NCBI RefSeq assembly: GCF_002440635.1
Contig: NZ_DJUW01000003.1
Coordinates: 50,136-114,135 of the forward strand
Source: Novosphingobium sp. UBA6272
GTDB lineage: Bacteria; Pseudomonadota; Alphaproteobacteria; Sphingomonadales; Sphingomonadaceae
DNA length: 64,000 nucleotides
Direction of reading: 5' to 3'
The notes beneath the pieces were generated by a model. It saw nothing but the letters and a program-made list of their open reading frames with translations, was not told the DNA's origin and did not search any database. Numbering within the stretch: the stretch's first letter is position 1; each line of letters starts with the position of its first letter. The position numbers were made by a program, and so were the translations under genes. Of this stretch, positions 46,577 through 57,705 are shown one piece after another.

Positions 46577-46622
46577 AAGGCCAGGGGCGAAGTCCGGAGT
46601 GGACTGCGCCCCTGGCTTTTTG
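46577..46622 (+). terminator. rho-independent terminator after the M56 protease gene
   Basis: AAGGCCAGGGGCG and GCGCCCCTGGCTTTTT form a strong long stem with a central AAGTCC/GGACT extension, closed by a T-run. It separates the regulator operon from the serine hydrolase gene downstream. Confidence 0.9.
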
Positions 46623-46757
46623 GTCTGCAGCCAGACCCCAGAATGGCGCAATTGTTCAATTCCGTTCGCTCCCGTTTGGATGGCTACTTGCCCGCAAAGT
46701 CAGGATAACTTGGCAAAGTGGGTCGCTCTGACTGTTCCATTTTGAGGGAGAGCGCCC

Positions 46758-48056
46758 ATGAAATTCGGCAAGACGGCGAAACTCGCCATTCTGACTTCGA
46801 TATTCGTCATTCCTCCGGTGGCCGCCCAGACGGGCCGGATAACCCAGAAACCCATCAACGTTGGCGCGATCTCGGCAGAGCGGCTTGACGTGCGACGCTT
46901 CCCGTCGGTCCTGATGCCGGGCGCAAAGGCGCCTCAGAAACGAGCAGTCGGAGCGGCAACCTGGGCCAAGATCGACCCGAAGGTCGCCGATGCAACCCAG
47001 GCCAATCTGACCGCTCAGTTGCTGGCCAATGCGATCAAGAAGAAGCTCAACGGAAAGTCGATTGGCTTCGCCGTAACTGTCATGACGCAGTCCGGAGGCA
47101 AGGGGACGGCAGTCGGAGGACTTGCCCGCAGTGCGCCGGATGGCGGCCAGCGCGGCTGGAACGCGAGTGACCGGATCACCGTCGCCAGCGTCAGCAAGAG
47201 CTTCAGCGCTGCCGCAATGATGCGGGTCATGGCCAGCAAAGGGGTGGGGATCAATGCAAAGATCGGACCCTACCTTCCAGCAAGCTGGACGGCGGGAGCG
47301 AATTTCAAAGATATTACCTTTGCCCAGCTGATGAACCACACCTCCGGCATCAGGGGAGACGGAACCTGCAACATCTCGAATGATGGATTGAAGGGTTGTA
47401 CCGCCAAAGGTGTCGTGATTGCCAACAAGACCTACTTCTATCAGAATGAGAATGCAGCGATGCTGCGGATCCTGCTGCCCCGGGTTTACGGCAATGCACC
47501 GGTCAGCGAAGCCGACTATGCCAAGGACTACGAGGTGATCGTCAACCGGATGGTGATGAATTCAGCCGGTATTCCCTATGCCACCTGCAAGGCCGGGGCT
47601 GGCAATGTCTCGATGAGCTATGAATCGACCACCGACAATGGCCAGGACGGCGCACCGCAGAACGCGGCGGCGGTCAATTTTGACTGGACCTCGGTCAAAC
47701 CGGGGATCGATTGGGGCGACATGTCGACCATTTGCGGTTCGCAGGGGTGGAATCTGTCTTCGGACGATCTCGCCAAATTTGCCCATGCCCTGGCATTCAC
47801 CGACCGGATCCTGCCGCAGGCCAGCGTCAACACCATGCGCGATAACAGTCTGGGCCTGTTCTATAGCGATTTTGGTGGCGGACTTGATGGCTATGGCCAC
47901 AACGGCTGGCATCCGGCGGGTTGGAACCAGGGTGAGATCAACACCTGGTCATTCTCTTTCAACAAGGGCGTTTCGATCGGCCTTGTGATCAATTCCCGCT
48001 ACAACGGCTCGTATTCAAACGACGTCGCCGCAGCCGTGAAGGAAGTGCTGCCCTAG
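46758..48056 (+). CDS. exported serine hydrolase of the beta-lactamase (class C-like) fold
   Basis: A 432-residue protein with a signal peptide (AILTSIFVIPPVAAQ). The catalytic motifs of the class C/DD-peptidase-like family are present: S144-V-S-K147 (SxxK) in TVASVSKSFS, Y228-Q-N230 (YxN) and HNG near the C-terminus (YGHNGWHPAG). LMNHTSGIRG is the usual LLxHTSG motif. Three or four Cys (GTCNIS; GCTAKG; ATCKAG; TICGSQG) could form disulfides. Such proteins range from beta-lactamases and esterases to peptidases. It begins 200 bases after a strong terminator and so belongs to a separate transcript from the BlaI/BlaR1-like pair. The GGGAGAGCGCCC before ATG is the ribosome site. Confidence 0.88.
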   Translation: MKFGKTAKLAILTSIFVIPPVAAQTGRITQKPINVGAISAERLDVRRFPSVLMPGAKAPQKRAVGAATWAKIDPKVADATQANLTAQLLANAIKKKLNGKSIGFAVTVMTQSGGKGTAVGGLARSAPDGGQRGWNASDRITVASVSKSFSAAAMMRVMASKGVGINAKIGPYLPASWTAGANFKDITFAQLMNHTSGIRGDGTCNISNDGLKGCTAKGVVIANKTYFYQNENAAMLRILLPRVYGNAPVSEADYAKDYEVIVNRMVMNSAGIPYATCKAGAGNVSMSYESTTDNGQDGAPQNAAAVNFDWTSVKPGIDWGDMSTICGSQGWNLSSDDLAKFAHALAFTDRILPQASVNTMRDNSLGLFYSDFGGGLDGYGHNGWHPAGWNQGEINTWSFSFNKGVSIGLVINSRYNGSYSNDVAAAVKEVLP

Positions 48057-48060
48057 GCGG

Positions 48061-49209
48061 TCAGCGCCAGCGCAGGCGATCGGGGGTGAGTTCGGCGACC
48101 GACTTCACCCCCATCAGCTTCATCCCGCGTTCGATCTCGTCCTTGAGGATGCCAACCGCGCGCTCGACCCCGGCCTGGCCGGCTGCAGCCAGGGCATAAA
48201 GGTAGAGCCGCCCGCCCGATGCCGCAGTTGCTCCGGCGCATACGGCCTTCAGCGCATGGGTGCCGCGCCGCACACCGCCGTCGCAGATGATTTCGATCCG
48301 CCCGCCGACCGCGTCGACAATCTCAGGTAGCTGATCAAATGGCGCGCGGCTGCCGTCAAGCTGGCGGCCGCCGTGGTTGGAAATCATGATCGCATCGATC
48401 CCCATGTCGGCTGCGCGCCGTGCGTCGGCTGCACTCATCACGCCCTTGAGGCAAAAGGTGCCGCCCCAATCGGCCCGGATCTGCTCGACCATTTTCCAGT
48501 CCATCGACTGGTCAAGCATTTCGGAGAAGTACTTCTGAATGGAAACAGACTCAGCCGTTCCTTCGCGGACATGGGTATCCAGATTGGGCAAGGCGAACTT
48601 CTCACGCAGCAAGTAATCCAGCGCCCAGCGCGGCTTGACCGCGTAGGACAACAACGAGCTGGCGGTAAACTTGGGCGGCGATGAGAAGCCCGAACGCATG
48701 CACCGTTCGCGCTTGCCGCCCACTATCGTATCGACCGTCAGGGCAATGGCATCGAATTTCGCCGCCTTGCAGCGTTCGATCATGCTGGCGTTGAGGCCCT
48801 TGTCCTTGTGGATGTAGAGCTGGAACATCTTCGGGGTCGAAATCAGCGCCCCGATCTCTTCGATGCTGACAGTCGCCAGGCTGGAGATGCCGCACCACAG
48901 ACCAAACTTCTCCGCCGCGCGGGCCACGGCGCGTTCGCCTTGCCAGTGGAACACGCGTTGCAGCGCGGTGGGGGAAAGGATTAGCGGCAGCGCAGATTTG
49001 CGGCCCATTATCGTGCAACTGGTATCAATCTGCTCGACCCCGGCCAGCACGTCGGGAACCAGATCGCAACCGGCATAGGCCGCGGTATTGCGGGCCTTGG
49101 TCAGCTCGTCATCGGCGGCGCCGTCGATATAGTCGAACACAGGCCAAGGCAGCCGCTGCTTGGCGAGCAGCCGGAAATCTTCGATATTGTGGCAATCGTT
49201 TAAGCGCAT
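48061..49209 (-). CDS. FMN-dependent alpha-hydroxy-acid dehydrogenase (LldD-like)
   Basis: A 382-residue TIM-barrel flavoprotein. ATG 49209 (MRLNDCHNIEDFRLLAKQRLPWPVFDYIDGAADDE) is the family start; open frame to 49269 is excess. Active-site features: the DYIDGAADDE stretch, the substrate/FMN Tyr in the PKMFQLYIHKD motif, and SNHGGRQLDG, which carries the catalytic His and the substrate-binding Arg. Such enzymes oxidise L-lactate, glycolate or mandelate to the oxo acid with FMN, passing electrons to quinone or oxygen. The ATG overlaps the stop of a zinc metallopeptidase gene (ATGA), so the two are coupled on the minus strand. Confidence 0.9.
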   Translation of the reverse strand: MRLNDCHNIEDFRLLAKQRLPWPVFDYIDGAADDELTKARNTAAYAGCDLVPDVLAGVEQIDTSCTIMGRKSALPLILSPTALQRVFHWQGERAVARAAEKFGLWCGISSLATVSIEEIGALISTPKMFQLYIHKDKGLNASMIERCKAAKFDAIALTVDTIVGGKRERCMRSGFSSPPKFTASSLLSYAVKPRWALDYLLREKFALPNLDTHVREGTAESVSIQKYFSEMLDQSMDWKMVEQIRADWGGTFCLKGVMSAADARRAADMGIDAIMISNHGGRQLDGSRAPFDQLPEIVDAVGGRIEIICDGGVRRGTHALKAVCAGATAASGGRLYLYALAAAGQAGVERAVGILKDEIERGMKLMGVKSVAELTPDRLRWR

Positions 49210-50072
49210 CACCGCATCAGCGCGTCGCACACGGCATCGTCGGCGCTCTGCATACCTTTGCGCAGCCATTCCATCCGCTGGGCACTGGTCCCATGAGTGA
49301 ACTGCTCGGGACTGGCGCGGCGCCCGGCGTTGCGCATCAGGGTATCGTCACCGATCGCATTGGCGGCGTTGAGCCCGCTTTCCATGTCGCCCGGTTCCAA
49401 CCGATCGCGGTTCTTGGCGGCCCAGACCCCGGCATAGCAATCGGCCTGCAGCTCCAGCCGCACCGAGAGTGCATTCGCCCGCTGCGGGTTCTGCGATTGC
49501 AAGCTGCGGATCTGGTCGGAAACGCCGGTCAGCTTCTGGATGTGGTGGCCATATTCGTGCGCGATCACATAGTCGCGGGCAAACTTGCCGCGCGCGCCCA
49601 TTTCCTGGTCCATCTGCGCGAAGAAATCGGTGTCGAGGTAGATCCCCTGGTCGGCCGGGCAGTAGAACGGACCCATCGCGCTTTGCGCCGCGCCGCAGCC
49701 CGAGCGGCCCATCTGCGAATAGAACACCAGCTTGGGCGCTTCGAACGGCACCCGCGCGGCGGCGAAGACCGGCGCCCAGGTCTTGTTGAGCGAAGACAGC
49801 GCGTTGCACATCTGCAGGCTGTTGGCATCGGTCCGACAGGTCTCACCCACGCCTTCGCCGCCGGGAGCGGGCAACTGCTCCGCCGGGCCCTGGGCCTGCT
49901 CCAGCCCGCCGATCATCTGCGCGGGATCGACACCGAAAACCAGGGCAGCGATCAGCGCGATCACCAGCGTACCGCAGCCGACCTGCCCGCCGCGCCCACC
50001 GGGCAAGCCGCGCCGTCCGCCGCGTTGGTCTTCGACATTGATGGCATTGGGATCGAATTCATCGAGACGCAT
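49209..50072 (-). CDS. neutral zinc metallopeptidase (YpfJ/KPN_02809 family)
   Basis: A 287-residue protein; ATG 50072 (MRLDEFDPNAINVEDQRGG) is the conserved start, and the open extension to 50138 is not. It has one transmembrane helix (GCGTLVIALIAALVFGV, about 32-48), so it is membrane-anchored with the domain outside. The zinc-protease motif is HEYGHHIQ, and the third ligand is probably the Glu in LELQADCYAGVWAA. Conserved early motif WAPVFAAARVPFEAPKLVFY and Cys pairs (CGAAQSAMGPFYCP) match the family. Its substrates are unknown. Coupled by four-base overlap to the hydroxy-acid dehydrogenase gene. Confidence 0.9.
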   Translation of the reverse strand: MRLDEFDPNAINVEDQRGGRRGLPGGRGGQVGCGTLVIALIAALVFGVDPAQMIGGLEQAQGPAEQLPAPGGEGVGETCRTDANSLQMCNALSSLNKTWAPVFAAARVPFEAPKLVFYSQMGRSGCGAAQSAMGPFYCPADQGIYLDTDFFAQMDQEMGARGKFARDYVIAHEYGHHIQKLTGVSDQIRSLQSQNPQRANALSVRLELQADCYAGVWAAKNRDRLEPGDMESGLNAANAIGDDTLMRNAGRRASPEQFTHGTSAQRMEWLRKGMQSADDAVCDALMR

Positions 50073-50162
50073 TGGCGGACCCTCCAAGCAGGCTGGACAA
50101 AGCACAGTCCAGCCGCGATGGCCTCCGCTATACCCCATGTCTCAAGTGTTTGGAGTCGAGAA

Positions 50163-50918
50163 ATGTTCCTTTCCGGAAAGCGCGCGCTGGTCACGGGTTC
50201 AACTTCGGGGATCGGTCTCGCCGTGGCCCGCTCGCTGGTGGCCGAAGGGGCCGAGGTGGTGCTGTCGGGCTTTGGCGAAGCGGCGGCAATCGCCGCGCTT
50301 TGCGAGGAACTGAACGCCAGCCACGTCGCGGCCGACTTGTCGAACCGCGCCGGGGTCGAGGCCCTGATGGCCGGGGCCGGGCCGATCGATATCCTGGTCA
50401 ACAACGCCGGCATGCAGCACGTTGCCCCGGTCGAGGAGTTCCCGGTCGACAAGTGGGACATGATCATAGCGCTCAACCTGACCGCGGCCTTCGACGCCAG
50501 TCGGCTGGCGATCCCGCACATGAAAGCGGCCGGGTGGGGGCGGATCATCAACACCGCTAGCGCCCACGCGCTTACCGCCTCGCCCTACAAATCGGCCTAT
50601 GTCGCGGCCAAACACGGGCTTTCGGGCCTGACCAAGACGCTGGCTCTGGAACTGGCGACTCACAACATCACGGCCAATTGCATTTGTCCGGGCTATGTCT
50701 GGACCCCGCTGGTCGAGAACCAGATCCCCGATACCATGGCGGCGCGGAACATGACCCGCGAACAGGTGATCAACGATGTGATGCTGGTCCGCCAGCCGAC
50801 CCGCAAGTTCGTTCAGCCTTCGGACATCGGCGAGATGGCTGTATTCCTGTGCAGGGACGCTGCCGCCAACATCACCGGAACCAACATCTCGATGGATGGG
50901 GGCTGGACCGCTGAATAG
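50163..50918 (+). CDS. 3-hydroxybutyrate dehydrogenase-like SDR
   Basis: A 251-residue SDR starting MFLSGKRALVTGSTSGIGLAVA at 50163; the frame is open further upstream but with no sensible protein. Cofactor motif TGSTSGIG, NNAG at about 80, active-site Ser in NTASAHAL, and Tyr-Lys in YVAAKHG are all present. The motif pair QHVAPVEEFP and PGYVWTPLVENQIPD is what I remember from D-3-hydroxybutyrate dehydrogenases, which reversibly convert 3-hydroxybutyrate and acetoacetate in PHB turnover. The overall family is clear; exact substrate is likely but not certain. The gene diverges from the zinc metallopeptidase gene. Confidence 0.85.
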   Translation: MFLSGKRALVTGSTSGIGLAVARSLVAEGAEVVLSGFGEAAAIAALCEELNASHVAADLSNRAGVEALMAGAGPIDILVNNAGMQHVAPVEEFPVDKWDMIIALNLTAAFDASRLAIPHMKAAGWGRIINTASAHALTASPYKSAYVAAKHGLSGLTKTLALELATHNITANCICPGYVWTPLVENQIPDTMAARNMTREQVINDVMLVRQPTRKFVQPSDIGEMAVFLCRDAAANITGTNISMDGGWTAE

Positions 50919-51016
50919 TCATCGGCACTGTTACATTCCTGCAACCAGTTGACACAATCGCGCGTTATGATGCGCGATGGCTTGCCGGACCTTGCCGGAA
51001 GGGTGATAGTGCGGCG

Positions 51017-52510
51017 ATGAAGCGTTTTTGGCAAGCGACGAACCGAGCCATTGCGCTGCTGCTGGCGGCGACCATGGCGATTCAGCCGCTCGCCGCCGCC
51101 AAACCCAACAAGGTCCGGGCCGAGCTTGAGGCGCAGCTGCGCGCCCATGTGACCGAGCTGGCCAGCGATGCCTATGAAGGCCGGGAACCCGGCACCGAGG
51201 GCGAGGCGAAGACTCTGCGCTATATCGGCAAGCAGTGGTTCGATATCGGCCTGCAATCGGGCACCAACGATCCGGCGCATCCCTGGTTCGCCCCGGTCAA
51301 CCTGATCGCCCGTGATCCCGATGCCAGCCGGGCCTATTTCACCCGCAAGGGCAAACGGCTCTACCTTCCCGCCGGAATGATACTGGTCCTCACCTCAGGC
51401 AAGCGCGGGCTGGTCGAAAATGCCCCGGTGCTGTTCGTGGGCAAGGGCGAGGTTGTCCCGGCGCGGACCGAACTGGCCGGCCGGGTGGCGCTGTTGCTCG
51501 ATGGCGGAAAGGACAATTCCGATCGCCAGAACGCGCTGATCAAGCAGGGCGCTTCGGGCGTGATCACGGTGCTTGATGGCGAGCGCTCGCTGGAGAATGT
51601 CACCGCGCGGCGGATGCGCACCGGCTATGCCCTCGCAACCGACAAGCTGGGCGGCGATCTGGAGGCCTTCATCACCCCCGAAGCCTTGAACGGTGTAATG
51701 GCCGGAGCAGGGCTCGACCTGACCAAGCTGCAAGCCGAGGCTGCTTCATCCGGTTTTGCGCCACGCCCGCTCGATCTCGCGGTTTCGCTTGAAGCGACCA
51801 CCCGCGAAACCCGGATCAAGACTCACAACATCATCGGCAAGCTGCCCGGCAAACGCCCCGAACTAGGCGCGGTGCTGCTGCTGGCGCACTGGGACCACTT
51901 CGGGACCTGCGCGGAGACTCCCGCCGAAGACCTGATCTGCAACGGCGCGGTCGACAATGCCAGCGGCGTAGCCGTCCTGACCGAAGTGGCGCGGCGGCTG
52001 GCCAAGGGTCCGCAACTTGATCGCGACGTCTATTTCCTGGCAACCACCGGCGAGGAGATCGGCTTTCTGGGGGTTGAAGCCTTTGCCGACAATCCGCCGC
52101 TGCCGCTGGGCAATATCGTTGCCGCCTTCAACATCGATACCGTTGCCTTGGCGCCGGCCGGAAGTCCCTTCGCGATCGTCGGCAAGGGGATGACTCCGCT
52201 CGATCCGCACATCGCCTCCGTCGCCAAGGCCAACAAGCGCAAGCTGGCCGAAGGCGATGCCGCCAATGCCTATGTCCGCCGCCAGGATGGCTGGGCGCTG
52301 ATGCAGCACGATGTCCCTGCGGTGATGGTCTCCAGCTCGTGGTCCGATATCGCGGTGGTGGAGAAGTTCATGGACAGCGATTACCACCGCCCGGGCGACC
52401 AGGTCAGCCGCGGGATCGAGCTGGGCGGGGCGGCTGACGATGTCGAATTCCTGATCGCGCTGGCGCGCTGGTTCGGAGATCCGAAAAAGGTCCCCTTCGC
52501 GCGCAACTAG
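51017..52510 (+). CDS. exported M28-family zinc aminopeptidase
   Basis: A 497-residue secreted peptidase with a signal peptide (NRAIALLLAATMAIQPLAAA). A PA-domain-like insertion sits in the middle (about 110-240). The M28 zinc motifs are LLLAHWDHFG (first His; about 288-297), GAVDNASGVAVLTEVARRL (Asp ligand), TTGEEIGFLGVEAF (Glu pair), and DVPAVMVSSSW with the last His near DSDYHRPGDQV. Such enzymes release N-terminal residues from peptides in the periplasm or outside. Length and order are typical. Gap of about 90 bases to guaB. Confidence 0.9.
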   Translation: MKRFWQATNRAIALLLAATMAIQPLAAAKPNKVRAELEAQLRAHVTELASDAYEGREPGTEGEAKTLRYIGKQWFDIGLQSGTNDPAHPWFAPVNLIARDPDASRAYFTRKGKRLYLPAGMILVLTSGKRGLVENAPVLFVGKGEVVPARTELAGRVALLLDGGKDNSDRQNALIKQGASGVITVLDGERSLENVTARRMRTGYALATDKLGGDLEAFITPEALNGVMAGAGLDLTKLQAEAASSGFAPRPLDLAVSLEATTRETRIKTHNIIGKLPGKRPELGAVLLLAHWDHFGTCAETPAEDLICNGAVDNASGVAVLTEVARRLAKGPQLDRDVYFLATTGEEIGFLGVEAFADNPPLPLGNIVAAFNIDTVALAPAGSPFAIVGKGMTPLDPHIASVAKANKRKLAEGDAANAYVRRQDGWALMQHDVPAVMVSSSWSDIAVVEKFMDSDYHRPGDQVSRGIELGGAADDVEFLIALARWFGDPKKVPFARN

Positions 52511-55227
<2,717 letters not shown>

Positions 55228-55265
55228 TAGAGCCGGGGCAAATGGCTAGGCTCAAGGAGCAGATC

Positions 55266-55775
55266 ATGCGTTATTCCCCCGCCGCCCTCGCGCTTGCGCT
55301 GCTGGTTGCGGTTACCGCCAGCACCGGGCACAGCGCGCCGCCGGCACCGCTCGATCCGCGTGCCGCCGCGCTGGTATCCGAAGGGCGCAAGGCGCTGGGT
55401 GAAGGCCGCACCGATGAAGCGGTCGATGCCTTCGAAAGCGCGCTGGCAATCCAGCCGGGCCACGTCGCGATCTACCTCAACCTCGGCGAGGCGACCCGCA
55501 AGCAGGGCCTGCACGGCAAGGCGCTGCACTATTACCGCGAAGCACTGAAGCTCGATCCCAACAACCAGTACGCGATCGCTGGCGAAGGCGAGGCGCTGGT
55601 CGAAAAGGGCGCGGTCGAAAAGGCCCGCCGCAACCTGGTCCGGCTTGAGCAGATCTGCGGCAATGCCACCTGCGCCCCGGCCAAACAGCTCGCCGCCGCC
55701 ATCAGCCGCGGCCCGGCGCCGCAGGTGGTAACGGCGGAGCAGGTTGAGGCGAAGCCAGAGGTTAGCGCGAATTGA
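55266..55775 (+). CDS. exported TPR-repeat protein
   Basis: A 169-residue protein. ATG 55266 follows AAGGAG with good spacing; the open frame further upstream is not needed. A signal peptide (MRYSPAALALALLVAVTAST) is followed by tetratricopeptide repeats (ALVSEGRKALGEGRTDEAVDAFESALAIQP; HVAIYLNLGEATRKQGLHGKALHYYREALKLDP). The C-terminus has a Cys pair (ICGNATCAPAKQ) and a polar tail. TPRs bind protein partners; the partner is unknown. It follows the methyltransferase gene closely and ends at a small hairpin. Confidence 0.85.
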   Translation: MRYSPAALALALLVAVTASTGHSAPPAPLDPRAAALVSEGRKALGEGRTDEAVDAFESALAIQPGHVAIYLNLGEATRKQGLHGKALHYYREALKLDPNNQYAIAGEGEALVEKGAVEKARRNLVRLEQICGNATCAPAKQLAAAISRGPAPQVVTAEQVEAKPEVSAN

Positions 55776-55783
55776 CAACCAAA

Positions 55784-55800
55784 CTCCCCCTAATGGGGAG
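55784..55800. terminator. short GC-rich hairpin between convergent genes
   Basis: CTCCCC and GGGGAG around a CTAAT loop lie between the stops of the TPR gene (+) and rppH (-). No T-run follows, so termination is possible but not proven. The stem resembles the G/C palindrome in ligA. Confidence 0.4.
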
Positions 55801-55802
55801 GC

Positions 55803-56303
55803 TCAGATCAGATCCCTGAACTCTTCCAGAACAGTGCGATAGACGCGCTTCTTGAACGGAACTATCAGCTCTGGCAGCAGCAGCGGATCGACCCATTTCC
55901 ATTCTTCGAACTCGGGCGGATCGTGGCGCTCCAGGTGGATGTCGGTGTCCTCGCCGGAAAAGCGGGCGAGAAACCAGTGCTGGCGCTGGCCGCGATACTG
56001 GCCCTTCCACAGCTTGCCGATCAGGTCATCGGGCAGGTCGTAAAGTACTTCCTCGCGAGTCTGGGCGAGCAGGGTGACGTGGCGTTCCACCACGCCGGTT
56101 TCCTCCCACAGCTCGCGCAGGGCGGCATCGCGCAGGTCTTCGCCTTCATCGATCCCGCCTTGCGGCATCTGCCAGAAATCGCCGCCTTCTGCCGGCTGGC
56201 CGCGCGTGTCGATCCGGCGGCCGACAAAGGCCTCACCAGCCGCATTGACCAGCATGATGCCGACGCAGGGACGATAGGGAAGGTTGGCAAAGGGATCGCT
56301 CAT
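55803..56303 (-). CDS. rppH: RNA pyrophosphohydrolase RppH
   Basis: A 166-residue Nudix hydrolase starting at ATG 56303 (MSDPFANLPYRPCVGIMLVN), the RppH start; open frame to 56345 is excess. The Nudix box is GGIDEGEDLRDAALRELWEETGV. QGGIDEGE and WQMPQGG, along with the late KGQYRGQRQHWFLARF, match RppH. It removes pyrophosphate from the 5' triphosphate end of RNAs, making them decay-prone. Sphingomonads carry it as a single gene. It converges with the TPR gene. Confidence 0.94.
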   Translation of the reverse strand: MSDPFANLPYRPCVGIMLVNAAGEAFVGRRIDTRGQPAEGGDFWQMPQGGIDEGEDLRDAALRELWEETGVVERHVTLLAQTREEVLYDLPDDLIGKLWKGQYRGQRQHWFLARFSGEDTDIHLERHDPPEFEEWKWVDPLLLPELIVPFKKRVYRTVLEEFRDLI

Positions 56304-56370
56304 CGGGCTGCCTCTAGAGCGGATTGGTCTGTCTGTGAAACCCAAACGTTTGTGGGGTCCGGAGATTTGC

Positions 56371-56569
56371 GAAGAAAAGGGGGTTCACGCAGAGGCGCAG
56401 AGAATGAAGTGGAGGCGCAGAGGGCGAGCGCTACCGGCGCAGCCGTCTCTCGTTCCTTGCCAGCGGCAAACGCACTGCAGGAATTTGCAGAATGAGCCTT
56501 CGGCTCAGAACAACATCTCTGCGCCTCACTTTTCTTCTCTGCGTCTCTGCGTGAACCCCTTCTTTCTTC
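56371..56569. repeat. long inverted repeat of the GCAGAGGCGCAGAG type
   Basis: Arm one (56371-56424; GAAGAAAAGGGGGTTCACGC then AGAGGCGCAGAG) is mirrored by arm two (56516-56569; CTCTGCGCCTC to GTGAACCCCTTCTTTCTTC). The ends are almost perfectly complementary over about 50 bases with an inner spacer near 90 bases that codes for nothing recognisable. The iterated 'cgcagagNcgcagag' units are like those flanking GxxExxY genes. Confidence 0.8.
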
Positions 56570-56581
56570 AGCCTGTAAGCC

Positions 56582-57520
56582 TCAAACCTTCATCAACATC
56601 AACTTCATCGCCGCAATCACCTTGGCGGTGGCCGCCGCCGCGCTGGGCAGCGCCTTGCGAGTGGTGGAAAAGTCGTGAGTCATCCCGGCGATGTGGAGGT
56701 AGGTCGTATCGACCCCGGCATCGACCAGCTTGGCCGCGATCCGGCGGCCCTGATCCTGCAGCGGATCAAGCCCCGCCGTTGCTACGATCGAGGGGCACAT
56801 GCCCTTGGCCTCGGCATGCAGCGGAAACGCGCGCGGATCGCCGCTTTTCGGGAGGTAGAGCGAATAGAACCAGTCCATCGCCACCTTGGTCAGCAAGTGC
56901 CCTTCGGCGAAACGTTCCATCGATCCGTCCTGTGATTCGTCCGTGGCCGGATAGAGCATTACTTGCAGTAGCATTGGGGCACCGGCCGGCTTGTCGATCA
57001 GCGCACGGGCGGTGACCGTGGCCAGATTGCCCCCGGCGCTGCCGCCGATGGTGACTAGCCCGGTAACCTTGCGGCCAAGCTCGGCCGGGCTCCCGGCGAG
57101 CCAGCGCGCCGCCGCTTCGCAATCGTCCGGGGCGGCGGGGAAGGGGGCTTCGGGCGCCATCCGGTAATCGACCGCCAGCACCGGCAGGTCGAGCTCAGCT
57201 GAAAGTTCGGTGCAGAGTGAATTGTGGGTATCGAGATCGCCGATCACGAAGCCGCCGCCGTGGAAGAACAGCACCACAGGGGATGGGTCCCGCTCATCCC
57301 GCACGTCGTAAAAGCGTACTGGAATGTCACCCGCCGGTCCGGGGCAGGTCAGATCCTTGATCACTGCCATTTCGCGTGCGTCGGCATCGGTCATCGCCTT
57401 GAGCCCAAGGTATCCGGCGCGCTGTTCGGCCGGGTCAAGCCGCTCGGGCGCGGGCAAGCTGTTGACCATGGCGAGGAAGCCCTGGACGTCTTCACGGATC
57501 AGGGGCGGCGAATCGCTCAT
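56582..57520 (-). CDS. alpha/beta hydrolase of the hormone-sensitive lipase (HSL) type
   Basis: A 312-residue esterase/lipase. The HSL oxyanion motif is FFHGGGFVIGD (HGGG at about 88-91). The nucleophile motif is GGSAGGNLA (G-x-S-x-G), with the acidic residue in GLDPLQDQG and the catalytic His in MTHDFSTT. The N-terminal region (MSDSPPLIREDVQGFLAMV) is the helical cap. Such enzymes hydrolyse short esters, including those from xenobiotics. Substrate is unknown. It stands alone on the minus strand, divergent from korA. Confidence 0.9.
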   Translation of the reverse strand: MSDSPPLIREDVQGFLAMVNSLPAPERLDPAEQRAGYLGLKAMTDADAREMAVIKDLTCPGPAGDIPVRFYDVRDERDPSPVVLFFHGGGFVIGDLDTHNSLCTELSAELDLPVLAVDYRMAPEAPFPAAPDDCEAAARWLAGSPAELGRKVTGLVTIGGSAGGNLATVTARALIDKPAGAPMLLQVMLYPATDESQDGSMERFAEGHLLTKVAMDWFYSLYLPKSGDPRAFPLHAEAKGMCPSIVATAGLDPLQDQGRRIAAKLVDAGVDTTYLHIAGMTHDFSTTRKALPSAAAATAKVIAAMKLMLMKV

Positions 57521-57705
57521 CGGGAAATCCTCTCTTGGCTGTTTAATCGCGAGGTTAAATTGCGGAATGCCACTTGACTAGCCGCCTTGGCAGGCCTCTT
57601 GTTCCAATTGCCCGCAGCACAGTTTTTCTTGGTTGCGCGGCAAGCGGGGAGGGGACTAGGGCGCGCCGTGAAGAGGGCGCTTGGTCCGCCTGACAAGGAT
57701 ACCAG

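Noticed and set aside
28584..48056. BlaI/BlaR1-like pair as direct regulator of the B3 lactamase
   Set aside because: They are about 15 kb apart, no TACA/TGTA dyad was noticed before the SDR-lactamase operon, and the sensor lacks a penicillin-binding domain.
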